Shown: positions 1 to 8,897, counted from the stretch's first letter. The stretch is 64,000 nt of DNA from Mangrovimonas aestuarii (GCF_028767185.1 NZ_JARACK010000001.1:372001-436000); one strand, 5' to 3'. The notes: a model not told the origin generated them from the letters alone. Made by a program: numbers and translations.

Positions 1-294
<294 letters not shown>

Positions 295-350
295 AAATTA
301 TAGAAGAGAAGATACACTATAGACATTAGACTAATTGTCTCTTTATAAAA

Positions 351-391
351 AGAAAAAACCCTTTGCATAATATGTGAAGGGTTTCTTTTTG
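351..391 (+). terminator. Rho-independent terminator after ahcY
   Basis: An 8-bp perfect stem, AAACCCTT (356-363) with AAGGGTTT (377-384), has a 13-nt loop and is followed by CTTTTT. Confidence 0.75.
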
Positions 392-422
392 GGCTAAAAT
401 TTCACTAAATTCCATAGAGGCT

Positions 423-893
423 ATGGAGTATTATGAAAAGAAAATAAAAGTTCCTCGTTTTAATGAGGAATCCGGATTTTATACTACAAAAAAACGCTCA
501 AGGATTATGAGTAAAATACGTAGTAAAAACACCAAACCCGAACTACGTTTTAGAAAAGCGCTTTGGAAAACTGGCATTCGCTATCGATTAAACAACAAAC
601 TTCCGGGCAAACCAGACATCTCCATTAAAAAGTACAAACTAGCCATTTTTATTGATGGAGAGTTTTGGCATGGCTACCAATGGAACGAAAGAAAAGAAAC
701 CATTAAGAGCAACAGGAAATTCTGGATTCCAAAAATAGAACGAAATATGCAACGCGACAGGGAAGTCAACTCAAAATTGGAAGAGATGGGCTATACTATT
801 TTCAGGTTCTGGAGCAAGGAAATCAACGAACAATTAGACAAGTGCCTCAACGATGTTTTAACCTATATCAAAAAAGGACAAGCATATTGGTAA
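423..893 (+). CDS. vsr: Very short patch repair (Vsr)-type endonuclease, zinc-site-less subgroup
   Basis: A 156-residue protein of the Vsr/PD-(D/E)XK-like fold. Vsr nicks DNA at T:G mismatches that arise by deamination of 5-methylcytosine. The family hallmarks are clear: RSRIMSKIRSKNTKPEL (about 25-41), PGKPDI with the catalytic Asp65, the FWHG segment with His83, and FWIPKIERNMQRD (100-112). By alignment to E. coli Vsr, all four zinc-site positions (Cys66, His71, Cys73, Cys117) are replaced here by Glu80, Tyr85, Trp87 and Lys132. No cytosine methyltransferase lies beside it, so it is an orphan in this window. The role could be mismatch repair or a restriction-like nuclease. Family membership is firm; the substrate is inferred. 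The start at the first ATG is not independently supported. Confidence 0.85.
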   Translation: MEYYEKKIKVPRFNEESGFYTTKKRSRIMSKIRSKNTKPELRFRKALWKTGIRYRLNNKLPGKPDISIKKYKLAIFIDGEFWHGYQWNERKETIKSNRKFWIPKIERNMQRDREVNSKLEEMGYTIFRFWSKEINEQLDKCLNDVLTYIKKGQAYW

Positions 894-900
894 AACAAAA

Positions 901-930
901 AAACCTCCCTGAAAAACAGGAAGGCTTTTT
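901..930. terminator. Shared terminator between vsr and rpmA
   Basis: CCTCCCTG (904-911) pairs with CAGGAAGG (917-924) with one mismatch and is followed by CTTTTT. A-rich sequence precedes it, so it may also serve the convergent rpmA transcript. Confidence 0.6.
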
Positions 931-952
931 ATATTTTAAAAGAAATTATTTC

Positions 953-1213
953 TTAAGCTTCGAAAGGAATAATAGAAACGTAAGATTTGTTATTTCTTTT
1001 CTTTTCAAACTTCACAATACCATCAACCTTAGCATGTAAAGTGTGGTCTTTACCAGCGTATACATTCTCACCAGGATTGTGAGCTGTACCACGTTGTCTT
1101 ACGATAATGTTACCAGCAATTGCAGCTTGTCCACCAAAAATCTTAACCCCTAGGCGTTTCGATTCTGATTCTCTACCGTTTTTCGAACTTCCGACTCCTT
1201 TTTTATGTGCCAT
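953..1213 (-). CDS. rpmA: 50S ribosomal protein L27
   Basis: An 86-residue L27. It begins [16 protein letters not shown], the flexible N-terminus that reaches the peptidyl-transferase centre, and has the family core with [10 protein letters not shown] and the AGKDHTLHA segment. There is no cleavable N-terminal extension like that of Firmicutes L27. It lies 26 bp downstream of rplU on the same strand, the usual L21-L27 operon order, and should be co-transcribed from the promoter at about 1770. Length and sequence are typical. Confidence 0.97.
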   Translation of the reverse strand: MAHKKGVGSSKNGRESESKRLGVKIFGGQAAIAGNIIVRQRGTAHNPGENVYAGKDHTLHAKVDGIVKFEKKRNNKSYVSIIPFEA

Positions 1214-1239
1214 TGTATTTCGATTTTATTTTTTACTAA

Positions 1240-1722
1240 TTAACTTAAAGCTTCGATTAATTCTGCTTTCTTCATAGATGAATATCCAGAAATATCCTTA
1301 GCTTTTGCCATTTCTCTTAACTCAGCAACAGTTAACTTACTTAAATCTTGAGTGGCGTCTTCTTGTTTAGCAGCTGGCTTAGCTTCTGCTTTAGCAGCTT
1401 TTTTAGCTCCAGATGCTACGATGCTTTCAATTTGAATTTCAGTTAAGGCTTGACGGTGACCATTTTTCACACGGTATCCTTTACGTCTTTTCTTTTTGAA
1501 AACGATTACTTTATCACCTTTAAGGTGCTTTAAGACTTTAGCTCCAACTTGAGCTCCGTCTATAGCTGGGGCGCCTACAGTAATATTGTTACCTTCACCA
1601 ATCAAAAGAACATTGTCAAAAGAAATTGACTGCCCTTCTTCAGTAGCTAAACGGTGAACAAACACTTTTTGGTCTTTTTCAACTTTAAATTGTTGCCCTG
1701 CTATCTCTACAATTGCGTACAT
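1240..1722 (-). CDS. rplU: 50S ribosomal protein L21 with C-terminal Rho-N/SAP-like extension
   Basis: A 160-residue protein. Residues 1-103 are ordinary L21 ([20 protein letters not shown] at the start; [21 protein letters not shown] near 77-96), which binds 23S rRNA in the large subunit. The usual length is about 100 residues. Here an Ala/Lys-rich linker (about 106-122) leads to a 35-residue module (126-160) with [14 protein letters not shown] and [10 protein letters not shown]. This looks like the helix-extended-helix (Rho N-terminal/SAP) fold that binds nucleic acids. I believe such extensions recur in Bacteroidota L21. First gene of the L21-L27 operon. Confidence 0.95.
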   Translation of the reverse strand: MYAIVEIAGQQFKVEKDQKVFVHRLATEEGQSISFDNVLLIGEGNNITVGAPAIDGAQVGAKVLKHLKGDKVIVFKKKRRKGYRVKNGHRQALTEIQIESIVASGAKKAAKAEAKPAAKQEDATQDLSKLTVAELREMAKAKDISGYSSMKKAELIEALS

Positions 1723-1766
1723 AGCGTTACGTTATAATAATTAATAATTTGCTCAAAAAATGAGTG

Positions 1767-1797
1767 CAAATATACTGCTTATTAATTAATTTACAAA
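1767..1797 (-). promoter_or_regulatory. Flavobacterial promoter for rplU-rpmA
   Basis: Read on the minus strand: TTTG (1797-1794), 19 nt, then a perfect TATATTTG (1774-1767). This is the Bacteroidota -33/-7 consensus at canonical spacing. The predicted start is near 1760, giving a leader of about 40 nt. Confidence 0.75.
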
Positions 1798-1801
1798 CGA
1801 T

Positions 1802-2254
1802 TTAGTGATTTTGAACGATATTATTACTGTTTTTGAAGATTTGCATAAAAGTAAGAGTAAGAACTACTGTAGTCGCAAATCCCATAATAGCTACAACAAA
1901 TGAAACCAACCCAATACCCACATTATATTCTCCTTTAAACACAGACAAAAGTCTTAGTAAGAAACCCGGCTCTATTTCAGTAGCATAAAATGTAAAGAAA
2001 ACTGTAAATAGTATAGTTGCTACGAATCCTGTAAGTAACCCAACTCCAAACCCTTTGGCATAATCAAAATCAGGACCTAACTCAATTTTAGTGTACTTGA
2101 TTGCTTCATAAATACCAAAACCAGTTATTATAGCATTAAAAAGGCTGTAAATGGGATTGGTATGCGCGCCAAAAAGAGATAGTAACAAAAAAAAAGCAAT
2201 TAGACAGGCACAAATTACAAGTCCAAATCGTATAGGCAATGCTAGTTTTTTCAT
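1802..2254 (-). CDS. DUF4199-like four-helix membrane protein
   Basis: A 150-residue protein with four predicted membrane segments (about 8-28, 35-53, 70-92, 115-138) and the KYTKIELGPDFDYAKGFGVGLLTGFVATI region between helices 2 and 3. This layout fits the uncharacterised DUF4199 family of Bacteroidota; no function is known to me. I start at the ATG at 2254 (MKKLALPIRF) rather than the GTG two codons upstream, since ATG is the normal start here and gives a clean N-terminal helix. It is transcribed towards rplU but lies upstream of the rplU promoter, so it is probably a separate transcript. Confidence 0.65.
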   Translation of the reverse strand: MKKLALPIRFGLVICACLIAFFLLLSLFGAHTNPIYSLFNAIITGFGIYEAIKYTKIELGPDFDYAKGFGVGLLTGFVATILFTVFFTFYATEIEPGFLLRLLSVFKGEYNVGIGLVSFVVAIMGFATTVVLTLTFMQIFKNSNNIVQNH

Positions 2255-2441
2255 AATCACTGAGTTATTATTCTATTCTAAAGTTCGGGAAAAATTATTT
2301 ATTATATGGATTTTAGAGATATTTTTTCAAAATCCTTGGCATTACATTGAATTATCTCTCTTATTTTTTCACCTTTGTAACGTTTTATGCTTTTGGCATA
2401 CTAACCACATAAAATAAACTTAAATTAAACTACTTAAAAAA

Positions 2442-3761
2442 ATGAAAAAGAGTATATTCTCGTTAGCTTCCTTGCTATTTGTAGGCTTTATAGCCAATGC
2501 TCAGGAGGTTAAATTTGAAGAGTACGATTTGGATAACGGCATGCACGTTATCTTACACCAAGACAACTCGGCTCCAGTAGTGACCACATCGGTTATGTAC
2601 CATGTAGGAGCTAAAGATGAAGACCCTGAACGTACAGGATTTGCACACTTTTTTGAACACCTTTTATTTGAAGGAACTGAAAATATTGAACGTGGCGAAT
2701 GGTTCACTATCGTATCTTCTAACGGAGGAAGCAACAACGCCAACACTACAGACGATAGAACATATTACTATGAGGTATTCCCATCTAACAGTGTTGAATT
2801 AGGTCTATGGATGGAGTCCGAACGTTTAATGCACCCAATTATCAATCAAATTGGTGTCGATACACAAAACGAAGTTGTTAAGGAGGAAAAACGCTTACGT
2901 GTAGACAATCAACCTTACGGACGCTTCTTAGAGTATGTAAAAGAAAACATGTTCACCAAGCACCCTTACCGTTGGACTACAATTGGTGAAATGGAACACC
3001 TTGACGCTGCTACTTTGGAAGAGTTCCAAGCATTCAACAAAAAGTTCTATGTACCAAACAATGCAGTATTGGTTGTTGCTGGAGATATTGATGTTCCTTC
3101 GGTTAAGAACATGATTAATGATTATTTCGCCCCAATTCCAAGAGGAGAAGATATTACAAGAAACTTCACTAAGGAAGATCCAATTACTGAAAAAATAACA
3201 GCTACAGAATACGATTCTAACATTCAAATCCCAGCAATTGTTGCTGCTTACAGAACGCCATCTTTTACAAGTCGTGATGCCTATGTTTTGGATATGATTT
3301 CTTCTTACTTAAGTGATGGAAAAACTTCTAAGCTATACAAGCGCCTTGTTGACGACAAGAAAATGGCTTTACAAGCAGGAGCCTTTAATGTAAGCCAAGA
3401 AGATTATGGTATTTATGTATTGTACGGACTTCAAATGGGTGATAATTCTTTAGAAAGTATCCTTGCAGAAATGGATGATGAAATCTCAAAACTTCAAAAC
3501 GAACTAATATCAGAAAGAGATTACCAAAAACTTCAAAATAAATTTGAGAATCAATTTGTTAACTCAAACTCTAGTATTGAAGGCATTGCAAACTCTTTAG
3601 CAAGATACTACATGCTTTATGGTGACACAAACCTTATCAACAATGAGATTGATATTTACAGAAGCATTACAAAAGAAGAGATTCAAAAAGTAGCTAAAAA
3701 ATACTTAAATCCAAACCAACGTTTAGAGCTTAAGTATTTACCAAAAACAGATGAGCAATAA
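2442..3761 (+). CDS. M16 family zinc metallopeptidase, catalytic type, exported
   Basis: 439 residues. A signal peptide (about 1-20, ending IANAQ) sends it to the periplasm or cell surface. The inverted zinc motif HxxEH is intact as His69-Phe-Phe-Glu72-His73, with the third ligand in the NEVVKEEKR segment near Glu148. M16 enzymes of this size come as a catalytic subunit plus a partner that closes the chamber, and the next gene fits as that partner. Protein-tail features ('YVPNNAVLVVAGDID', Arg/Tyr pair in the second half) are also of the family. The two genes abut, so they likely form one operon and one complex. The substrate is unknown, probably peptides. Confidence 0.9.
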   Translation: MKKSIFSLASLLFVGFIANAQEVKFEEYDLDNGMHVILHQDNSAPVVTTSVMYHVGAKDEDPERTGFAHFFEHLLFEGTENIERGEWFTIVSSNGGSNNANTTDDRTYYYEVFPSNSVELGLWMESERLMHPIINQIGVDTQNEVVKEEKRLRVDNQPYGRFLEYVKENMFTKHPYRWTTIGEMEHLDAATLEEFQAFNKKFYVPNNAVLVVAGDIDVPSVKNMINDYFAPIPRGEDITRNFTKEDPITEKITATEYDSNIQIPAIVAAYRTPSFTSRDAYVLDMISSYLSDGKTSKLYKRLVDDKKMALQAGAFNVSQEDYGIYVLYGLQMGDNSLESILAEMDDEISKLQNELISERDYQKLQNKFENQFVNSNSSIEGIANSLARYYMLYGDTNLINNEIDIYRSITKEEIQKVAKKYLNPNQRLELKYLPKTDEQ

Positions 3762-3777
3762 AAAAAGACATCCATTT

Positions 3778-5853
3778 ATGAAAAACAGAATATCAGTTTT
3801 AATAGCCTTGTTTTTAATGTCGGTAGGCGTTAATGCTCAAATCGACAGATCAAAACAGCCCCAACCAGGTCCAGCTCCAGAAATCAACTTGGACGAACCT
3901 ACTCAATACGAATTAAAAAATGGAATGAAAATACTAGTGGTAGAAAACCATAAATTACCACGAGTTTCTTATTCCCTTACAATAGACAACAAACCAGCCC
4001 TTGAAGGCGACAAAGCTGGAGTTGCCAGCCTTTTGGGAAGTCTTTTGGGCAACGGAACAACTTCTATTAGCAAAGACGACTTTAATGAGGAAATCGATTT
4101 CCTAGGAGCAAGAATGGGATTTGGTTCTAGTGGAGGGTATGCAGGTTCTCTTTCTAAGTATGGAGAACGAATCCTCGAGCTTATGGCTGACGCTACAATC
4201 AATCCTCTATTCACACAAGAAGAATTCGATAAGGAAAAAGAAATGCTTATTGAAAGTCTTAAGTCGAACGAAAAGAGTGTTGACGCTATCGCAGGCCGTC
4301 TAGGGCTTGCGCTTTCTTATGGCACTCAACACCCTTACGGAGAGTTTATGACTGAGGAAACAGTTAACAACATCACTCTAGATGATGTGCGTGCTTTTTA
4401 TCAACAACGTTTTAACCCTAACAACGCTTATTTGGTTGTAGTAGGAGATGTTAAAGCAAAAAGCGTTAAAAAACTTGCTAAAAAGTATTTTGGAAAATGG
4501 AAAACAGATATCGATATCGATATGACCGTTCCTAAAGCAAATCCAAATGTTGCTAGTACACAAATAGATTTTATTGACATGCCAAATGCAGTACAATCTA
4601 ATGTTTCTCTTACTAACAACGTAGATTTGAAAATGTCAGACCCTGATTACCACGCAGTATTGATTGCTAATAAAATTTTAGGTGGTGGGTTTAACAGCTA
4701 CTTAAATATGAATCTACGTGAGGAACACGGCTACACCTACGGAGCACGCTCAGGTATTGGTGCAGATAAATACGCATCTCGTTTTACTGCCGGAGCTTCT
4801 GTAAGAAACATGGTTACTGATAGTGCCGTGGTACAAACTTTAAAGGAAATCAACCGTATTAAAAACGAACCTGTAACTGCCGAGGCCTTAGCTAACGCTA
4901 AAGCTAAATACGTTGGCGACTTTGTTCTAGCATTGGAGAAGCCACAGACTGTTGCTCGTTATGCTCTTAACATTGAATTAGAAGATCTTCCAGAAGATTT
5001 TTATTCTACTTACCTTGATAAAATCAACGCTGTGACTATTGAAGATGTTCAACGTGTTGCAAACAAATACTTCAAACCTGAAAATGCTCGCGTAATAGTT
5101 GTAGGTAAAGGAAGTGAAATATTGGACAACCTTATCAAGACTGGTATCCCTGTAAAATATTTCGATACTTATGCTAATCCAACTGAAAAACCAGTATTCA
5201 CTAAGCCTATCCCTGAAGGTGTTACAGCGTCAACTGTAATCAGCAAGTATGTTGAAGTTATTGGAGGTGAAACAAATCTTAACAAGGTAAACACTATCCT
5301 AAACAATGCTAATGTGACCATCGAAGGTGCTCCATTTAAACCTACAGCTACTATCAAATCTATGGCTCCAAATAAGAGCGCAATGGAAATGAACATTGAG
5401 GGTATGGGAACCATTATGAAACAAAAGTTTGATGGTACTTCTGGATACACAGAACAACAAGGGATGAAACATCCTATGAGCGATGATGAAGTAGCATCTA
5501 AAAAAGCTGAAAAAGGCCTATTCCCAGAGCTTTATTATGAAAATTCCAACTTAACTCTTGAAAGTATTACTGCTGTTGAAGGGACAGATGCTTACAAAGT
5601 AAAGTTAACCCAAGGAGAAAATACTTCATACAGATACTACGATATCAATACTGGTTTATTGATAAGAACAGAAGTAACTAAAGAAGTACAAGGTCAAAGT
5701 ATTACCTCTACTGAAGATTTTTCAGATTACAAGGAAGTTGCTGGTATTAAAATACCATATACTCAAAAAGTAACTGCTGGACCTCAAATTATTACTATTA
5801 GTTCTACTGAAGTAAAAGTAAACGAAGGCGTAAGCGAATCAGATTTCCAATAA
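3778..5853 (+). CDS. M16 family partner subunit (HxxEH lost) with extra C-terminal domain
   Basis: 691 residues. I start at the ATG at 3778 because it gives a clean signal peptide (MKNRISVLIALFLMSVGVNA); an upstream ATG at 3751 overlaps the previous stop and adds nine charged residues. Two M16 halves are present, but where HxxEH should be (about 81-92) the sequence reads GVASLLGSLLGNGT, so it cannot bind zinc in the normal way. The glycine-rich loop and NLREEHGYTYGARSG (C-terminal half) are conserved. Residues about 445-691 form an additional beta-rich domain resembling LolA-like lipoprotein-sorting folds, following ISKYVEVIGG. It is probably the non-catalytic partner of the preceding peptidase. 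Confidence 0.85.
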   Translation: MKNRISVLIALFLMSVGVNAQIDRSKQPQPGPAPEINLDEPTQYELKNGMKILVVENHKLPRVSYSLTIDNKPALEGDKAGVASLLGSLLGNGTTSISKDDFNEEIDFLGARMGFGSSGGYAGSLSKYGERILELMADATINPLFTQEEFDKEKEMLIESLKSNEKSVDAIAGRLGLALSYGTQHPYGEFMTEETVNNITLDDVRAFYQQRFNPNNAYLVVVGDVKAKSVKKLAKKYFGKWKTDIDIDMTVPKANPNVASTQIDFIDMPNAVQSNVSLTNNVDLKMSDPDYHAVLIANKILGGGFNSYLNMNLREEHGYTYGARSGIGADKYASRFTAGASVRNMVTDSAVVQTLKEINRIKNEPVTAEALANAKAKYVGDFVLALEKPQTVARYALNIELEDLPEDFYSTYLDKINAVTIEDVQRVANKYFKPENARVIVVGKGSEILDNLIKTGIPVKYFDTYANPTEKPVFTKPIPEGVTASTVISKYVEVIGGETNLNKVNTILNNANVTIEGAPFKPTATIKSMAPNKSAMEMNIEGMGTIMKQKFDGTSGYTEQQGMKHPMSDDEVASKKAEKGLFPELYYENSNLTLESITAVEGTDAYKVKLTQGENTSYRYYDINTGLLIRTEVTKEVQGQSITSTEDFSDYKEVAGIKIPYTQKVTAGPQIITISSTEVKVNEGVSESDFQ

Positions 5854-5872
5854 TCACTTCCTTATATTCATA

Positions 5873-5906
5873 AAAAAAAACCGAAGCGCTTGCTTCGGTT
5901 TTTTTT
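5873..5906. terminator. Bidirectional terminator between the M16 operon and the DMT transporter
   Basis: CCGAAGC (5881-5887) and GCTTCGG (5892-5898) form a 7-bp stem with a 4-nt loop. It is flanked by nine A upstream and nine T downstream, so it can end both convergent transcripts. Confidence 0.85.
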
Positions 5907-6783
5907 ATTTGTTACGCTTATGCGATAAGTATACCCCGGCAAGAATTACCAAACTCGCCAAGCCTTGCATTGCACTGAACGACTCTCCATCAACAACACC
6001 CCACATCAAAGCTACTATTGGAATTACATAGGTAACAGAAGATGCAAATACTGGTGTAGAAACCTGAACTAGTTTATTATATAAAACCTTAGCTGTAGCC
6101 GTACCAAAAAGTGCCAAAATTGTAAGATACCCCAAAGACACTCTCAACTCAGGGTCACTAAAATCTGCTTCAGCCAAAAAATCTGTGGACAGTAAAGCTA
6201 CTACTGCAGGGATAACAATAACCGCATAATTTCCTGCTGCTATGGTTAATGGTTTCACATCTTGAAGATACCTCTTAATTATATTCACATTAGCAGCATA
6301 CATAAGAGCTGCAACGATAACAAAACCTGCAAATAAATAATTCTGACTAGGATTGAGATCTGCTCCTGCTAAAATAAGAGCTACTGTTCCTAAGAAGCCC
6401 ACTATAACTCCTAAAACTTGTCGCCTCGTGGATTGAATATTAAATAAAGAAGCCCCAAGAATAATAGTACACAAAGGAACTAGTGAATTCAAGATAGAAG
6501 CAACAGTACTGTCAATCTGTGTTTGCGCAAATGCAAAACAAAATGCAGGAAAAAAGGATCCAAAAAAACCCGATAAGGCAATCCACTTCCATTGCCTAAG
6601 CTCAACATTTTTTAATGTCTTCCCTCCAATTAACAATAAAAACACACCAGTAATAATAGTACGTAAAGCCCCTAACTGAACAGGGGATAAGCCCAAAAGC
6701 GACTTTTTAATTAGAATAAAGGAAGTCCCCCAAATTAGGGAAAGAACAAAAAGATAGCCCCATTTAGCATTTATCTTATCCAT
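5905..6783 (-). CDS. DMT superfamily (EamA) transporter
   Basis: A 292-residue integral membrane protein with about ten membrane helices in two EamA repeats (about 8-138 and 150-286). The first repeat opens with SLIWGTSFILIKKSL, and the ALRTIITGVFLLLIG and LNSLVPLCTIILGASLF segments are typical of RhaT/EamA drug/metabolite exporters. It sits alone between the M16 operon (convergent, shared terminator) and a divergently transcribed lipoprotein. The substrate cannot be told from sequence; export of amino acids or metabolites is common in the family. Confidence 0.85.
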   Translation of the reverse strand: MDKINAKWGYLFVLSLIWGTSFILIKKSLLGLSPVQLGALRTIITGVFLLLIGGKTLKNVELRQWKWIALSGFFGSFFPAFCFAFAQTQIDSTVASILNSLVPLCTIILGASLFNIQSTRRQVLGVIVGFLGTVALILAGADLNPSQNYLFAGFVIVAALMYAANVNIIKRYLQDVKPLTIAAGNYAVIVIPAVVALLSTDFLAEADFSDPELRVSLGYLTILALFGTATAKVLYNKLVQVSTPVFASSVTYVIPIVALMWGVVDGESFSAMQGLASLVILAGVYLSHKRNK

Positions 6784-6845
6784 CAGGTTTCATTTTTTAG
6801 GCCGCAAAAATCTACTTTTTAACTCAATAAACAGCAATAATTATT

Positions 6846-6853
6846 TAGTTTTG
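6846..6853 (+). promoter_or_regulatory. -7 box for the metal-binding lipoprotein
   Basis: TAGTTTTG matches TAnnTTTG. The gene starts 67 nt downstream. No clear TTG is seen about 19 nt upstream. Confidence 0.45.
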
Positions 6854-6920
6854 TAACCCATTATCTTTTAAAAGATTAGAAAATAAAATTATTAACATTA
6901 TCGAACATAACCCATTAACA

Positions 6921-7457
6921 ATGAAAAAAATAAAAACATTATTTGCTCTTCTTGCTATTATAGCTATTTCAATCTCTTGTAAAAACAACAATCAGCCAGA
7001 AATAAAAACAGTAGAAGTTGAAACTACTTCAAAAGCAGTTTCAGAAAACACTTTAGATCCAAATGCTACCTATGCAAAAGCCGAATTCACCATCGATGGA
7101 ATGACATGTGCTGTAGGTTGTGCTATGAGCATCGAAAAGAAACTATCTAAAATGGATGGCGTGAAATCTGCTAAAGTGGATTTTGACAAAAAACTTGCAA
7201 TGGTAGAATTTGATGAAGCAAAAGTAAATCCAACTTCATTAACTGAAACCGTAAAAAAGGTTGGTGATCTATATGTTGTTAAAGATATAAAAACAGTTGA
7301 CAGCTTCTCAGTTGAAAAAATATGTAAGCCAGGGTGCACTAAGCCATGTTGTGCTGATAAAGCTGAAAATACTTCAGTAGAAAACGAAAATGCAAAAACC
7401 ATGGCCTGTGAAGCCGACTGCAAAAAAGCTTGCTGTACTAACAAAGCAAAAGCTTAA
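6921..7457 (+). CDS. HMA-domain lipoprotein with two CX3CX3CC motifs
   Basis: 178 residues. A lipoprotein signal ends SISC, with Cys20 as the lipid anchor. A heavy-metal-associated (HMA) domain spans about 52-122. Its metal loop reads GMTCAVGC (Cys63, Cys67), CX3C rather than the usual CX2C. The tail has two copies of CX3CX3CC (Cys135/139/143/144 and Cys163/167/171/172) separated by an acidic linker. The protein probably binds copper or another soft metal at the cell envelope. It has no transporter neighbour and is followed by its own terminator, so it is monocistronic. The metal and the partner are unknown. Confidence 0.85.
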   Translation: MKKIKTLFALLAIIAISISCKNNNQPEIKTVEVETTSKAVSENTLDPNATYAKAEFTIDGMTCAVGCAMSIEKKLSKMDGVKSAKVDFDKKLAMVEFDEAKVNPTSLTETVKKVGDLYVVKDIKTVDSFSVEKICKPGCTKPCCADKAENTSVENENAKTMACEADCKKACCTNKAKA

Positions 7458-7478
7458 CACATCCCTTTACGGGAAGTT

Positions 7479-7508
7479 AAAGTCCTTTGTTATCAAAGGA
7501 CTTTTTTT
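7479..7508 (+). terminator. Terminator after the HMA lipoprotein
   Basis: AGTCCTTTG (7481-7489) pairs with CAAAGGACT (7494-7502) around a TTAT loop, followed by seven T. Confidence 0.9.
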
Positions 7509-7545
7509 ATGCTCAATTTCTACTTTTTCAATTTAAGATAATACG

Positions 7546-7553
7546 TATATTTG
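7546..7553 (+). promoter_or_regulatory. -7 box for pyrH-frr
   Basis: TATATTTG is a perfect TAnnTTTG box. Its final TTG is in frame with pyrH and could be misread as a start; the true ATG is 18 nt further on. Confidence 0.7.
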
Positions 7554-7571
7554 CTAAACTTTTTACAAGCA

Positions 7572-8279
7572 ATGAAATACAACAGAATTTTACTAAAACT
7601 CTCCGGAGAAGCCCTAATGGGGAGTAGGCAATACGGCATTGATCCTGAGCGATTAGCAGAGTATGCTCAAGATATTAAATCAATTACAGATAAAGGTGTG
7701 GAAGTAGCTATCGTGATTGGTGGTGGAAATATTTTCCGCGGTGTATCGGGAGCTAGCAATGGAATGGATCGTGTTCAAGGTGACCATATGGGAATGTTAG
7801 CAACTGTAATTAACGGTTTAGCTTTACAAAGCGCCCTTGAAGATGCTGGCGTACCTACTCGTCTTCAAACAGCAATAAAAATCAATGAAGTTGCAGAACC
7901 TTTTATTAGAAGAAAAGCGATGCGACATATGGAAAAAGGTCGTGTTGTCATTTTTGGAGGAGGAACTGGGAATCCTTATTTTACAACAGATTCGGCAGCT
8001 GTATTAAGAGCTATCGAAATTGAAGCCGATGTGATTTTAAAAGGAACCCGTGTAGATGGAATTTATACTGCTGACCCAGAAAAGGATGATAACGCCGTTA
8101 AATTTGACCAAATTTCCTTCGACGATGTATTAAGAAAAGGGCTTAAGGTAATGGATACTACTGCCTTTACATTAAGCCAGGAAAACAATTTGCCTATTAT
8201 AGTTTTCGATATGAACAAAAAAGGAAACTTACTTAAAGTTGTTTCTGGTGAAAACATTGGAACAGAAGTAAATATATAA
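7572..8279 (+). CDS. pyrH: UMP kinase
   Basis: 235 residues. UMP kinase phosphorylates UMP to UDP with ATP, in cytosolic pyrimidine nucleotide synthesis. It belongs to the amino-acid kinase fold: LKLSGEAL at the N-terminus binds phosphate, IGGGNIFRG (about 50-58) is the glycine-rich loop, and [13 protein letters not shown] is the characteristic PyrH segment. The start is the ATG at 7572; the frame extends seven codons upstream only to a TTG inside the promoter box. The gene lies 33 bp before frr, the usual bacterial pairing, so the two are likely co-transcribed. Confidence 0.97.
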   Translation: MKYNRILLKLSGEALMGSRQYGIDPERLAEYAQDIKSITDKGVEVAIVIGGGNIFRGVSGASNGMDRVQGDHMGMLATVINGLALQSALEDAGVPTRLQTAIKINEVAEPFIRRKAMRHMEKGRVVIFGGGTGNPYFTTDSAAVLRAIEIEADVILKGTRVDGIYTADPEKDDNAVKFDQISFDDVLRKGLKVMDTTAFTLSQENNLPIIVFDMNKKGNLLKVVSGENIGTEVNI

Positions 8280-8312
8280 TTTTATAACTTAGCTGTTTGT
8301 AAATCATTAATT

Positions 8313-8870
8313 ATGACTGACGATATACAATTTATATTAGATACCGCTAAAGAAGCTATGGAAAGCGCTATTTCGCACTTAGAAAAGCAATTGGCAAACA
8401 TTAGAGCAGGAAAGGCAAGCCCAGCTATGTTGGGTAGCGTAACCGTAGATTACTATGGTTCTCAAACACCTCTTAGCCAAGTAGCCAACATCAATACTCC
8501 AGACGGAAGAACTATTTCTGTTCAGCCATGGGAAAAAAACATGCTTCAAGAAATAGAAAAGGGTATTATGGTCGCTAATATTGGTTTTAACCCTATGAAT
8601 AATGGGGAAACCATCATTATTAACGTGCCGCCTTTAACAGAAGAACGCCGTAGAGAACTTGCCAAACAAGCCAAAGCAGAGTCTGAAGATGCCAAGGTTG
8701 GAGTTCGTAATGCACGTAAAGATGCTAATAACGATATTAAAAAACTTGACGACATTTCTGAGGATGTTCAAAAGAATACCGAAGTAGATGTTCAAAGTTT
8801 AACAGATTCCTATATAAAGAAAATTGACGAAATTTTCACCAATAAGGAAAAAGAGATAATGACAGTATAA
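8313..8870 (+). CDS. frr: Ribosome recycling factor
   Basis: 185 residues, the normal length. RRF with EF-G splits the post-termination ribosome. Recognised by LANIRAGKASPAML (with the rRNA-contacting Arg), the VQPWEKNMLQEIEKGI region, and PPLTEERRRELAKQAK followed by the long helical segment to the C-terminus (three-helix bundle plus small beta domain). It is the second gene of the pyrH-frr pair and ends in a strong terminator. Confidence 0.97.
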   Translation: MTDDIQFILDTAKEAMESAISHLEKQLANIRAGKASPAMLGSVTVDYYGSQTPLSQVANINTPDGRTISVQPWEKNMLQEIEKGIMVANIGFNPMNNGETIIINVPPLTEERRRELAKQAKAESEDAKVGVRNARKDANNDIKKLDDISEDVQKNTEVDVQSLTDSYIKKIDEIFTNKEKEIMTV

Positions 8871-8897
8871 AAAAAGCGGCTTCAGGCCGCTTTTTTA
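8869..8897 (+). terminator. Terminator after frr
   Basis: AAAAAGCGGC (8871-8880) pairs with GCCGCTTTTT (8886-8895) around a 5-nt loop, with T-rich sequence beyond. Confidence 0.9.

Noticed and set aside
842-1039. Open frame overlapping the end of vsr and the terminator
   Set aside because: It runs through the terminator and into the antisense of rpmA; composition does not look coding.
6854-6916. TAACCCATTA repeated twice upstream of the HMA lipoprotein
   Set aside because: Only two copies 53 bp apart with no fixed relation to the -7 box and no other support; likely chance in AT-rich DNA.
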